A DNA stretch of 64,000 nt from Shewanella sp. KT0246. GTDB taxonomy: Bacteria; Pseudomonadota; Gammaproteobacteria; Enterobacterales; Shewanellaceae. The stretch is taken from assembly GCF_019654955.1 (NCBI RefSeq), contig NZ_BPEV01000005.1:103107-167106 (forward strand). The letters are read 5' to 3'. The first letter of the stretch is position 1, and every line of letters starts with the position of its first letter. The notes under the pieces are model-generated. The model was not told the origin of the DNA and ran no database searches. It saw only the letters and a program-made list of their open reading frames with translations. This document shows positions 54,523-63,931 of this stretch, in pieces. Made by a program: the position numbers and the translations under genes.

Positions 54523-55899
54523 TTGAAGCAGCCCACACAAATAAGTTGGGATCAGTCAATGATCGAAAAATATAACTACAGTGGTCCACGCTATACGTCG
54601 TACCCAACGGCGCTAGAGTTTGACGATAGTTTCACTGAGCAAAACCTACTTTCTGCGATTGAAACCAGTAAAAGTGACAAACTGTCTTTATATATTCACA
54701 TTCCTTTCTGTGCCAAGCTTTGTTATTACTGTGGCTGTAATAAAGTCATTACTCGTCATGCACATAAAGCAGATCAGTACATTGAATACCTTGCGAGTGA
54801 AATTGTAAAACGTGCTCCGTTATTCAAAAACTACACTGTGACTCAAATGCATTGGGGCGGCGGTACACCAACCTTCCTAAACCCTGAGCAAATTTTAACT
54901 TTATCTAAGTTAATCAAAAGCCACTTTAACTTTGCTGACGAAGGTGAGTTTTCGATTGAGGTTGACCCTCGTGAAATCGAACTAACCATGCTTGACACCT
55001 TAAAAGAAGCTGGATTTAACCGTATTTCTATTGGTGTTCAGGACTTTAATAAAAAAGTTCAAGTTGCTGTTAACCGCGAACAAGACGAACAGTTCATTTT
55101 CGACTTAATGGCGAAAGCAAAAGATATGGGCTTTGTATCGACTAATGCCGATTTGATTTACGGCTTACCGCATCAAACTCCTGAAACATTTGCTGAAACA
55201 ATTAAGCGTGTGATTGAGTTGTCGCCAGATCGTTTATCTATCTTTAACTACGCTCACTTACCATCGCGCTTTGCCGCTCAGCGTAAAATTAAAGATGAAG
55301 ATATGGCTTCTCCGCAACAAAAGCTTGATATGTTGCACCAAACTATTGAATCTCTTACTGGTGCTGGTTATCAATTCATCGGTATGGATCACTTTGCTAA
55401 GCCAGATGATGAGCTATCGAAGTTACAAAATGCTGGTAAGCTACATCGTAATTTCCAAGGTTACACGACCCAAGAAGAGTGTGACTTACTTGGTTTAGGC
55501 GTATCTTCAATCAGCCAAATTGGTGATTGCTACGCGCAAAACCAAAAAGACATTCGTCCTTACTATGAGTCAATTGATGAAACAGGTCATGCCTTATGGA
55601 AGGGTTGTAGCTTAAATCGTGATGATGAAATTCGTCGCGTTGTTATCAAGCAGATGATTTGTCATTTCGATTTAGATCTCACTAAGATTGAACAACAATT
55701 TGACCTTAACTTTGAAGAATACTTTGCTGAAGATTTAAAACTGCTTCAAACATTCATTGATGACAAACTTGTTGATATTACTGACCGTAAACTAACAATT
55801 AGCCCAACAGGCCGTTTGTTAATTCGTAATATTTGTATGTGTTTTGATGTTTATTACCGTCAAAAAGCGCGTCAACAACAGTTCTCTCGTGTGATTTAA
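54523..55899 (+). CDS. hemN: Oxygen-independent coproporphyrinogen III oxidase
   Basis: This 458-aa radical-SAM enzyme oxidises coproporphyrinogen III to protoporphyrinogen IX in haem synthesis without oxygen. The start is TTG 54523 with GGAG 8 nt upstream and KYNYSGPRYTSYPTALEF following as in E. coli. The cluster motif CAKLCYYCGC and GGGTPTFL are present. Two hairpins follow the gene. Confidence 0.96.
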   Translation: MKQPTQISWDQSMIEKYNYSGPRYTSYPTALEFDDSFTEQNLLSAIETSKSDKLSLYIHIPFCAKLCYYCGCNKVITRHAHKADQYIEYLASEIVKRAPLFKNYTVTQMHWGGGTPTFLNPEQILTLSKLIKSHFNFADEGEFSIEVDPREIELTMLDTLKEAGFNRISIGVQDFNKKVQVAVNREQDEQFIFDLMAKAKDMGFVSTNADLIYGLPHQTPETFAETIKRVIELSPDRLSIFNYAHLPSRFAAQRKIKDEDMASPQQKLDMLHQTIESLTGAGYQFIGMDHFAKPDDELSKLQNAGKLHRNFQGYTTQEECDLLGLGVSSISQIGDCYAQNQKDIRPYYESIDETGHALWKGCSLNRDDEIRRVVIKQMICHFDLDLTKIEQQFDLNFEEYFAEDLKLLQTFIDDKLVDITDRKLTISPTGRLLIRNICMCFDVYYRQKARQQQFSRVI

Positions 55900-55905
55900 C
55901 TGCCT

Positions 55906-55935
55906 GAAACTAATCATTTCTAAATGATTAGTTTC
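55906..55935. terminator. Perfect inverted repeat after hemN
   Basis: 14-bp arms GAAACTAATCATTT/AAATGATTAGTTTC with a 2-nt centre. It is the first of two adjacent hairpins between converging hemN and add. Confidence 0.6.
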
Positions 55936-55942
55936 ATCCAAT

Positions 55943-55972
55943 AAAAAACCGCTGATATTCAGCGGTTTTTTT
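55943..55972. terminator. Bidirectional terminator hemN/add
   Basis: The 13-bp stem AAAAAACCGCTGA/TCAGCGGTTTTTT has a TAT loop and A/T tracts on both sides. Confidence 0.9.
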
Positions 55973-55999
55973 ATGCTTATAAACAACTTAACCAATCAT

Positions 56000-56995
56000 T
56001 TATAACTTTGATGCGTATAAAGCCTTGCGCTCACTATCTGATAAAAATGCCATTTCTACGCCATTACGTTGTACTTGGCTAATTTGGTCATCTGATAATT
56101 TAAGTTCAGACTTAGCAATGCGATACTCATGCTGAATATCAATATTGCTCACACCAGGATCATCAGTATTTAAGCCAATTAACACACCAGCATCTAGAAA
56201 CTGATTAAATGGATGTGAGGCGTAATCAGCAACTGTTGAGGTATGTAAGTTACTGGTTGGGCATGACTCAATTCCAATAGCGTGCTTTACCAAATATTCC
56301 ATCATTTTAGGGTCATGAATTGCATTCACACCGTGACCAATACGTGTTGCACCTAACTCTTGAATCGCCTGCCACATGCTCTCAGAGCCTGCCGCTTCAC
56401 CTGCATGAGCTGTAATATGTAAACCAGCATCGCGCACACGTTTAAAATGCTCATTAAATAAATCACCAGGGAACCCTAACTCATCACCAGCCAAATCCAT
56501 ACCCACTAACGCGTCACGGTGAGCTAATAAACCTTCAAGTTCCAAGCGGCATTTTTCCTGGCCAAATGAGCGAGACATAATCCCAATAAGGTTAATTTTA
56601 ACCGCGTGCTCTTTCATACCAGCTTTAACGCCATCAATTACGGCTTCAACGACACCTTCAATAGGTAAATTATGGTTCATTGCCATGTAATAAGGGCTAA
56701 AGCGTAATTCAGCATAATCTAAACCTGAAATAGCAGCATCTGCTACGTTTTCATATGCAACACGTTTAACGGCATCTAAGTCAGCCAATACTGCAACCAT
56801 CCAATCAAGCTTTTTTAAAAAAGCCACTAAGCTGTTTTCTTTACCTTGGATTTGAACGAAAGGCGCCAGTGCATCTAATGAGTCTGCTGGCAGCTTAATT
56901 CCATGCTGATGTCCGAGTTCCCAAATGGTTTTGACTCTAACATTGCCATCTAAATGACGGTGTAAATCAACTAATGGAATGGATGTATTGATCAT
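56000..56995 (-). CDS. add: Adenosine deaminase
   Basis: This 331-aa zinc enzyme converts adenosine to inosine. Metal and catalytic motifs are [38 protein letters not shown] and [11 protein letters not shown]. It converges with hemN. Confidence 0.96.
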   Translation of the reverse strand: MINTSIPLVDLHRHLDGNVRVKTIWELGHQHGIKLPADSLDALAPFVQIQGKENSLVAFLKKLDWMVAVLADLDAVKRVAYENVADAAISGLDYAELRFSPYYMAMNHNLPIEGVVEAVIDGVKAGMKEHAVKINLIGIMSRSFGQEKCRLELEGLLAHRDALVGMDLAGDELGFPGDLFNEHFKRVRDAGLHITAHAGEAAGSESMWQAIQELGATRIGHGVNAIHDPKMMEYLVKHAIGIESCPTSNLHTSTVADYASHPFNQFLDAGVLIGLNTDDPGVSNIDIQHEYRIAKSELKLSDDQISQVQRNGVEMAFLSDSERKALYASKL

Positions 56996-57218
56996 TATTT
57001 ACCCCTATTAATTTTTTGAGCTAAATGTGTTTTTTATATAATGAACACCTAGCAGGTCGAAGTTTAACATGCATCCACAAAAAGGTGACGTTTTTATCGC
57101 CTGAATAGCATAATCGGTAACAAATATTTCCATTGATACAGCTAGCGTGCTTTAGGTTGAATTGGTATGTTGTAGCTAGTAATTAATTTGTAATTTATTG
57201 GCAATAAAGGAATTCATC

Positions 57219-59048
57219 ATGCGTAAGCTCATCTTGCCTGCGATAATCATGCTGGCTGTGACTGGCTGTAAAATGACAACAGGTTCAAAAGCTCAATATT
57301 ATCTCGGTGAAACTCAAAAAGCTGAGACAAATACCAGCACACCAAAGCAACCCCAAAGTGCAACCGTTGAGGATATGAGCCTAAAAGCAATTATAGATAG
57401 CGCATGGCAAATTAACTTAGATTACTCACCTCAGATGGCATATTCATTGGGTGACGAAGCTAAAGCCGCATTGCTACCTGACTTATCGCCGGAAACCCTA
57501 GCGGAAAAAAACTTACGCCTAAAAACGTTATTGTCCTCTTTAAAGCAACTAGATATAGATAAGCTATCTAAAACAGATAAAATCAACGCTCAAATCTTGC
57601 AATATCAGCTACAAAACGATGTTGATATGTATACTTATAAAGATCACTATCTGCCAATAACTGCAGAAAGTGGTTTTCATGCTTATATTGCGTCGATAGC
57701 TAATGGCAGACTTCATAGTGAAGCAGACTACCAAAACTATTTAGCAAAACTGAATGCATTGCCCAAGTATTTTGCCCAGCAAACCTTTTGGTTACAACAA
57801 GGTTCAAGCAGTGGTATCACTCCAGCAAAAGTAACCTTAAATGGCTTCGAAGACAGCATTAGTGCTTATATTGTTGATGTCGAAGACAGTGGCTATTACA
57901 AGCCTTTTACTGATTTTCCGGAACACTTTTCCGATGCGCAGAAAGCAGAGTTAGCAGCCGAAGGGAAAAAAGTCGTCAAAGAGAAGGTATTGCCACTGTA
58001 TCAACAGTTTTTTGATTATATGACTCAGGAATATATCCCTAATGCACGCACATCTATTGCAGCTAAAGATATGCCCAATGGCAAAGCTTTTTATCAAAAT
58101 AGAGTGGAGTACTACACCACTTTGAATATGACTGCAGATGAAGTTCATCAACTTGGCTTACAAGAAGTTGCCCGTATTCGAGCCGAGATGGAACAGGTCA
58201 TTGCTGATGTGGAATTTAAAGGTACGTTTGCAGAATTCTTGCACTTTTTAAGAACCGATCCGCAATTTTATCCGAAAACAGCAGAAGAGTTATTAAAAGA
58301 AGCCGCATATATCGCCAAAAAAGCGGATGCGGTTTTGCCACAATACTTTGCCACTCTTCCTCGTACTCCTTATGGAATTAAACCAGTTCCAGCTGAAATA
58401 GCCCCTAAATACACCACTGGTCGTTACTCAGGCTCCAATCGTGATGATGAAGCGGGTTACTACTGGGTCAACACTTATGCATTAAATAAACGCCCACTTT
58501 ACGAAATGGAAGCACTGACTCTACACGAAGCTGTACCAGGGCATCACTTGCAAATATCAATCAATAAAGAATTAACCGATTTACCCAACTTCAGGCGTTA
58601 TAGCTATATTTCGGCTTTCGGTGAAGGTTGGGGATTATATTCTGAATATTTAGGACTTGAAGCAGGCTTTTATCAAGATCCCTATAGTAACTTTGGTCGG
58701 TTAACATATGAAATGTGGCGAGCAGCGCGACTAGTCGTCGATACTGGAATGCACACTAAAGGTTGGAGTCGAGATGAAGCCATTGAATTTATGGCAAGTA
58801 ACACCGCTTTATCAATGCACAATGTCACAACTGAAATCGACCGTTATATCTCATGGCCAGGACAAGCGCTATCATACAAAATCGGCGAACTGACCATAAA
58901 ACGATTACGTGATAAAGCAGAGTCAGAGCTAGGTGAGAGGTTTGATATTCGGTTGTTCCATGATGCTTTATTGCAAAATGGCTCAGTGACCATGGACATT
59001 CTCGAACAAAAAGTCGATGAATTTATTGAAGAGCAAAAAGCCGCCTAA
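57219..59048 (+). CDS. DUF885-family lipoprotein, probable zinc metallopeptidase
   Basis: About 609 aa from ATG 57219, which follows AAAGGA. A lipoprotein signal peptide ends at the lipobox LAVTGC, so it is anchored in an envelope membrane. The DUF885 zinc motif LHEAVPGHHLQ is present, with AFGEGWGLYSEYLG downstream providing a further metal-ligand Glu. The N-terminal half is helical. Substrates of this family are poorly known; peptidase activity is inferred from the motif. Confidence 0.9.
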   Translation: MRKLILPAIIMLAVTGCKMTTGSKAQYYLGETQKAETNTSTPKQPQSATVEDMSLKAIIDSAWQINLDYSPQMAYSLGDEAKAALLPDLSPETLAEKNLRLKTLLSSLKQLDIDKLSKTDKINAQILQYQLQNDVDMYTYKDHYLPITAESGFHAYIASIANGRLHSEADYQNYLAKLNALPKYFAQQTFWLQQGSSSGITPAKVTLNGFEDSISAYIVDVEDSGYYKPFTDFPEHFSDAQKAELAAEGKKVVKEKVLPLYQQFFDYMTQEYIPNARTSIAAKDMPNGKAFYQNRVEYYTTLNMTADEVHQLGLQEVARIRAEMEQVIADVEFKGTFAEFLHFLRTDPQFYPKTAEELLKEAAYIAKKADAVLPQYFATLPRTPYGIKPVPAEIAPKYTTGRYSGSNRDDEAGYYWVNTYALNKRPLYEMEALTLHEAVPGHHLQISINKELTDLPNFRRYSYISAFGEGWGLYSEYLGLEAGFYQDPYSNFGRLTYEMWRAARLVVDTGMHTKGWSRDEAIEFMASNTALSMHNVTTEIDRYISWPGQALSYKIGELTIKRLRDKAESELGERFDIRLFHDALLQNGSVTMDILEQKVDEFIEEQKAA

Positions 59049-59219
59049 TCATAAATATCTCTATCAGTAATGTTGACTGAAATTGTTTGCAGTCAACATT
59101 ACTCAATCAAATCACTCCATCTAACGCTTTATCTAAAACTGGTCTCATTAGTTTGCTACACTGCCCCAGTCTTCAAGATACGATCTCAATTAATACGTCA
59201 TAAACTAGAGGTGTATATA

Positions 59220-60164
59220 GTGCTTTTTTCGTCAGAACAACAACTAAATAATGATGAACAACAAAAATTCTGGCAATCAGTTACCCAATCTACACTCGAA
59301 AAAAATGACGTTTCACTAGCTTATGCTTACATTCAGCACTCTGATAGCTCAAAAGCCATTGTCATCAGTAGTGGTCGAGTTGAAAGTTATCTTAAATATA
59401 AAGAGTTGATGTTTGACCTATATCAGCATGGTTACAGCATTTATATTTTGGATCATCGTGGTCAGGGTTTGTCATCAAGAATTACCACGAATCCTCATCA
59501 AGGGCATATTGATAAATTTCAAACCTACATCGATGACTTAAATGACTTTGTTGAACAGATAGTAAACCCTAACAAGCATGATAATTTATACCTTGTTGGG
59601 CATTCAATGGGCGGAACTATTGGCACCTTATACATGGAGCAATACCCAACAACCTTTAATGCTGCAGTATTCTCAGCGCCAATGTATGGAATAAAACTAC
59701 CATTTAATAAAACCTTTATCCGCTCATTAGCAGGTTTACTTGATACATGTAATGACAAACAACCTCATAAACAGCCCAACTATGTCTTAGGAGGAACGGA
59801 TTATGAGCCTGTTGAGTTTGAAAAAAATCACCTCACTAACAGCCCTAGTCGATATCAACAATTCCTAGATGTCTTTCATCAAAATCCAAACATCCAGTTA
59901 GGTTCACCAACGAACCGTTGGTTATTAGAAGCAATGGATGCAGCAGATAGAGCGACAAAAGCTGCTGCATTAAGCATCAAACCAATAATGGTTTTACAGG
60001 CACTTGATGATGAAATTGTAGATAATGCTGCACAAAATAGAGCTGAAAATATACACTGTCAGATCCGCCGAATAGCAAACTGTCAGCATGAGGTATTTGT
60101 TGAAGCTGATAAAGCCCGTAATCAAGCTTTACGAACCTTAGTTAGTTTTTTAGATAAATATTAA
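59220..60164 (+). CDS. Alpha/beta hydrolase, lysophospholipase/monoacylglycerol-lipase family (PldB-like)
   Basis: About 314 aa from GTG 59220, preceded by AGAGG; the open frame extends further upstream but that part overlaps low-complexity sequence with no ribosome site. The nucleophile elbow VGHSMGG, the oxyanion-region LDHRGQGLSS, a catalytic Asp (LQALDDEIV) and late His (NCQHEVFVE) complete the triad. Similar to E. coli PldB lysophospholipase. It is cytoplasmic or peripheral, with no signal peptide. Confidence 0.88.
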   Translation: MLFSSEQQLNNDEQQKFWQSVTQSTLEKNDVSLAYAYIQHSDSSKAIVISSGRVESYLKYKELMFDLYQHGYSIYILDHRGQGLSSRITTNPHQGHIDKFQTYIDDLNDFVEQIVNPNKHDNLYLVGHSMGGTIGTLYMEQYPTTFNAAVFSAPMYGIKLPFNKTFIRSLAGLLDTCNDKQPHKQPNYVLGGTDYEPVEFEKNHLTNSPSRYQQFLDVFHQNPNIQLGSPTNRWLLEAMDAADRATKAAALSIKPIMVLQALDDEIVDNAAQNRAENIHCQIRRIANCQHEVFVEADKARNQALRTLVSFLDKY

Positions 60165-60203
60165 GCTTATATTGATGCTAAGACATTCGTTAATGGCTAG
60201 CGT

Positions 60204-62768
60204 TTAATTAAAAGGCACTTTCCAAACCACACTTAAGGTCAATTCAGACTCTAACAAGTGCCTGATATCTTGTTGAGTCAATGGACGACTAATAACATAC
60301 CCTTGGAATAAATTACTTTTTAATTGGGTTAAGGTCGTGAGTTGTTGACGATCTTCAATTTGTTTTACCACCACAGGATATTTAAGCTGATTAGTTAGAT
60401 TAATCAACGCTTTAAATATATTCCGAGACTCTTCAGAGGTAGTAATATCTTTAATATAATTAGCAGCAAATTTTACTTGAGAAAAGTGGATGCCATGCAG
60501 TCGATGCAATGGGCATAGGCCAGAACCAAAGTTATCTAAGGCAATACGGATTCCCTCACGTTGTAAGGTCAATATTTTATCTTTTGCTGTAACCGCATTA
60601 ATCGAAAATACATCTTCTGATAACTCAAACTGAATAAACTCAGGGCTAATATTATGCTGTTTAATTTTGGCTTGTATAACTTGTACAAACATATCCTGAT
60701 GGAAGTGTCTTGAGGATATGTTAATTGAAAAGCACGGACAGTTGATTTCCGTTCTTTGTAAACTCTCTATGAATGAACAAACCTCGTCTAACACCCATAA
60801 CTCTAACTCAAAAATAGAGTTTGATAATTCTGCTACGGGGATAAATTGTTTAGGACTAATAAAACCAAACTCTGGGTGATACCAACGCATTAATACTTCA
60901 ACGCTTTCAGTATTCCCCTCGATATCGACTACCGGTTGATACACTAACGACAATTGTTTCTGTTTAATCGCTTTCTTCAATTCTTGTTGAAGTTTTTGAG
61001 GTTCATGATGACTCCCATCAAGCTGTAAACTATGTAAAACACAAGTATTAGTTTGGCTTTCTATGGCTTTGCCGAGAGCTTTGTCAGCACGAGACAATAA
61101 CTGACTAGGCTCTAAAGACTCTTTACCGTCAAATACGACCATACCTACTTTGGTGAACACAGATACAGTTTGCCCTGATAAAGTAAAACTTCTACCTACA
61201 ACTTGACGCACTTCGCTGGCAAGTGATAAAGCCCGTTTATTGGCATGCTCTAGACTCGTACCCAGATTCTTGGCAGCAATTACAAATTCATCATCACCTA
61301 AACGGCTCAGTAGACAACTAGCAGAAAATGCACCGGCAAGTCTTGCTGATATTTGCATCAATAATCGATCGCCTAGCTGTTCACCAACGGCTTCATTTAC
61401 CAATTTAATATTACTGAGATTAATCAGCAACATAGTGCTATATTGATTAGATTTACGAGCATATGCTTGCAAATCAAATAGCTCATTTGCCAAAGCCTCT
61501 CTATCAATAATATCTGACACCCCTACATGGCTTTGCCTTTCAACGGTGATTTTCTGATTCTTAAGTTCTAGAGTGACATCTGTAATAGACCCAATCATCC
61601 TAATAGGTTTTCCTTCCTCATCCCACTGGATGATTTGCCCTCTATCTAGCACCCAAATAAATTCTTTTGATTTGTTTTGTAACTGATGAACACTTTCATA
61701 ATGGGAAGTATTTCCTGCTAAACAGTCTTCTATTTCTCTCAGCACGGTATTTTTTTCATCTGGGTGTAATCGCGTCTCCCAAGATTCATAACAATTAGTT
61801 ATTTCATTTGGTCTGTAGCCTAATATTTCTTTCCAGTTATCAGACATAAACACATCATTGGTTTCAGTATTCCAATCCCAGATCCCGCTACTATTACCGC
61901 TAATCGAATATAACCATCTTTGCTCGGAGTTAGTAACCTTCATATTACTTTCTATAAGGTGTTTCTCAACCTTAAGTAGTGACTCGCCTAGGCAATATAC
62001 TTCTTCAACTAAACAATTGATTCTGGTTTTATCAGGCTTAAACTGAAGTACATTATTAGCTCTTTTAGTGAGTTGTTTAATTGGTCTTATGAGTAGCCAA
62101 TATAGAGCCCAACAAAAAAAAACAACCAGTATGCCGCCAATCCCCCAAATATAGATAAACCTTTTTTGAAGCTGATCAGAAGCGTCTGCAATTAATGAAG
62201 AAATATCATATTCGAGATAGATAACATCAACGGCACTGGAGTAACTGTATTTTGCTGCGGTATTGACGGGATAATAAGCTTGGATGGAAAGGCGATCATA
62301 ATTGATATTGAAAAATGCTGCTTCAGCTGCAACCACCTCTTGATGTCGCGCATCAGAGTATCCTTCAATCACATTCTTAGCATCACTCTCACGCCATATA
62401 ACGTGATTAGCAAACTTTATTCGGCTAGATGCATCCAATATGACATATACCATCATATTGCTGTCTGTAGAAATTAAAGAAACTTCTTGCTCAATTCTAG
62501 AGATATCTTGAATTGCTAAAGCTGATTCAACAACATGAATCATTCTAAATAAATCTTTTTGAATTTGATCAGATTCATTTTCAGCTAGCTCAGAACGCAG
62601 TGCCTCTTTTTCATAATAAAACTCACCGCTAACTAATAATAAGTACAGTGAACATAAGAAAAAAGGCACTAAAAAAGATAGTGAAAAAGAAGGTCGCTTT
62701 GGCAAGATTACACCACTAATTGTTAATAAAAATATACCGCTTACGTAACATACTAAAGACCACAACAA
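60204..62768 (-). CDS. Membrane PAS-GGDEF-EAL protein with degenerate active sites
   Basis: This 854-aa protein has two N-terminal membrane helices (about residues 1-48), a periplasmic or sensory stretch, another helix (about 204-228), a HAMP-like region, a PAS domain (about 285-400), GGDEF (about 425-575) and EAL (about 595-840). The GGDEF signature is LGDDEF at 490-495 (second Gly replaced). The EAL domain has EVL at 624, LDNFG at 744 instead of DDFG, KFAAN at 766 instead of KxD, and KQIED at 802 instead of EGVE. Diguanylate cyclase and phosphodiesterase activities are therefore doubtful; a c-di-GMP receptor or protein-interaction role is possible. The first codon is TTG without a clear ribosome site. 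Confidence 0.88.
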   Translation of the reverse strand: MLWSLVCYVSGIFLLTISGVILPKRPSFSLSFLVPFFLCSLYLLLVSGEFYYEKEALRSELAENESDQIQKDLFRMIHVVESALAIQDISRIEQEVSLISTDSNMMVYVILDASSRIKFANHVIWRESDAKNVIEGYSDARHQEVVAAEAAFFNINYDRLSIQAYYPVNTAAKYSYSSAVDVIYLEYDISSLIADASDQLQKRFIYIWGIGGILVVFFCWALYWLLIRPIKQLTKRANNVLQFKPDKTRINCLVEEVYCLGESLLKVEKHLIESNMKVTNSEQRWLYSISGNSSGIWDWNTETNDVFMSDNWKEILGYRPNEITNCYESWETRLHPDEKNTVLREIEDCLAGNTSHYESVHQLQNKSKEFIWVLDRGQIIQWDEEGKPIRMIGSITDVTLELKNQKITVERQSHVGVSDIIDREALANELFDLQAYARKSNQYSTMLLINLSNIKLVNEAVGEQLGDRLLMQISARLAGAFSASCLLSRLGDDEFVIAAKNLGTSLEHANKRALSLASEVRQVVGRSFTLSGQTVSVFTKVGMVVFDGKESLEPSQLLSRADKALGKAIESQTNTCVLHSLQLDGSHHEPQKLQQELKKAIKQKQLSLVYQPVVDIEGNTESVEVLMRWYHPEFGFISPKQFIPVAELSNSIFELELWVLDEVCSFIESLQRTEINCPCFSINISSRHFHQDMFVQVIQAKIKQHNISPEFIQFELSEDVFSINAVTAKDKILTLQREGIRIALDNFGSGLCPLHRLHGIHFSQVKFAANYIKDITTSEESRNIFKALINLTNQLKYPVVVKQIEDRQQLTTLTQLKSNLFQGYVISRPLTQQDIRHLLESELTLSVVWKVPFN

Positions 62769-63130
62769 TCAACAACCATAAAAGGCTTTTCTCAGGAAAC
62801 ATAATCCATTTTAATGAATATCACATCTATAAATTACAGCCTTCAAAATCGCTTCATGAATAACGATCTTCCAATTCCTTAATTAAGCAATTAGTTGGCT
62901 TACTTTCACACTGGCAGATTTACTAAATGATGTGGCTAGTAAATATAAATCGTCAATTCATTATATTTTACAAACGTTAAATGGACTGTAACGTGAGTAA
63001 AGAGCTATCTACTCTCCGTTAAGAGAAGTAAAACACTTGAAATGGACTGCTTATTTAACCTTGTAAGAACACATATCGGCTACTAAATCATTGCTAATTA
63101 TCTAATCTGACACTCCAGCCTCTCAAATTT
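62769..63130. other. rRNA-operon distal region with decayed repeat copies
   Basis: It has no open frame. 62982-63032 (GGACTGTAACGTGAGTAAAG and following) is a degraded copy of the hairpin-plus-AAGAGAA unit found at 63138 and 63450. A stretch near 62893-62915 (CTTACTTTCACACTGG) faintly resembles the 5S 3' end. Confidence 0.45.
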
Positions 63131-63137
63131 CAAGCAC

Positions 63138-63166
63138 AAAAAAGTCCGTTACGTGAGTAACGGGCT
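63138..63166 (-). terminator. rrn-distal terminator hairpin 1 (type A)
   Basis: On the minus strand the stem AGCCCGTTAC/GTAACGGACT is followed by T6. Confidence 0.8.
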
Positions 63167-63191
63167 ATCTGAGCTCATAAAAAGAGAAATT

Positions 63192-63222
63192 AGGCGCTAG
63201 GCTATGACCTACTTTTGCATGG
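63192..63222 (-). pseudogene. 5S rRNA 3'-end fragment 1
   Basis: GCGCTAGGCTATGACCTACTTTTGCATGGG on the plus strand closely matches the first 30 bases of the intact 5S as read on this strand, then diverges. Confidence 0.7.
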
Positions 63223-63275
63223 GCATATCAATCACACTGTCTTTCGCGGCACTAAATTCTTACTCGCTATAAACG

Positions 63276-63306
63276 AAAAAAGCCCTGACTATTAAGTCAG
63301 GGCTTT
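63276..63306 (-). terminator. rrn-distal terminator hairpin 2 (type B)
   Basis: Stem AAAGCCCTGACT/AGTCAGGGCTTT with a 4-nt loop and T6 on the minus strand. Confidence 0.85.
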
Positions 63307-63332
63307 CTCGACTCTCTAAAAAGAGAAATTAG

Positions 63333-63363
63333 GCGCTAGACAATAACCTACTTTTACATGGGC
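63333..63363 (-). pseudogene. 5S rRNA 3'-end fragment 2
   Basis: GCGCTAGACAATAACCTACTTTTACATGGG matches the intact 5S end with a few changes and is then replaced by the CATATCAATCAC spacer. Confidence 0.7.
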
Positions 63364-63449
63364 ATATCAATCACAATATCAGCTGTTGATGTGTCTAAAC
63401 TTGAGCTTTAGCTTCGTTTCTGAACATGTTTATCTTAAATGACAGACAC

Positions 63450-63478
63450 AAAAAAGCCCGTTACGTGAGTAACGGGCT
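63450..63478 (-). terminator. rrn-distal terminator hairpin 3 (type A)
   Basis: Perfect stem AGCCCGTTAC/GTAACGGGCT followed by T6 on the minus strand. Confidence 0.85.
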
Positions 63479-63505
63479 ATCTGCTCTCTTAAAAAGAGAA
63501 ATTAG

Positions 63506-63534
63506 GCGCTAGGCAATGACTGACTTTCACGTGG
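63506..63534 (-). pseudogene. 5S rRNA 3'-end fragment 3
   Basis: GCGCTAGGCAATGACTGACTTTCACGTGGG is the closest of the three fragments to the intact 5S end. Confidence 0.7.
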
Positions 63535-63587
63535 GCATATCAATCACACTGTCTTTCGCTGCACTAAATTCTTACTCGCTATATACG

Positions 63588-63617
63588 AAAAAAGCCCTGA
63601 CTATTAAGTCAGGGCTT
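63588..63617 (-). terminator. rrn-distal terminator hairpin 4 (type B)
   Basis: Same stem as hairpin 2 and the first terminator after the intact 5S gene. Confidence 0.88.
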
Positions 63618-63645
63618 TCTCGACTCTCTAAAAAGAGAAATTAGG

Positions 63646-63764
63646 CGCTTGGCAATGACCTACTTTCACATGGGGAGACCCCACACTATCATCGGCGCTA
63701 TTGCGTTTCACTACTGAGTTCGGGATGGGATCAGGTGGTACCACAATGCTATTGTCACCAAGCA
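63646..63764 (-). rRNA. rrf: 5S ribosomal RNA
   Basis: The minus strand begins TGCTTGGTGACAATAGC and contains the conserved CACCTGATCCCATCCCGAAC and GAACTCAGTAGTGAAACGC. It ends CATGTGAAAGTAGGTCATTG and pairs its ends (GCTTGG/CCAAGC). The length is about 119 nt. It follows the 23S gene in the same operon. Confidence 0.96.
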
Positions 63765-63931
63765 AATTCGGTGTTAATCGCTTATCGCAATTAACTAAAT
63801 TCGGAAAGCTGTTTGTTTTTTTGAGTTTTCTACTTTATTAAGTGCTTTAAATTCTTCACTAAGTCTTACCTTTAACAGTAAGTAATAAATCTAGTTACCA
63901 TCAACTCAGATAAAAACTCATCTGGGTTGTA

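Larger units (their letters stand above)
63138..63640. repeat. 312-bp tandem duplication of terminator/5S-fragment unit
   Basis: Hairpin A starts at 63138 and 63450, and hairpin B at 63276 and 63588, both 312 bp apart. Between them lie near-identical spacer sequences (CACTGTCTTTCGC, TTCTTACTCGCTAT) and 5S 3'-end fragments beginning TTAGGCGCTAG at about 63191, 63330 and 63501. The intact 5S follows the last unit. Confidence 0.85.
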
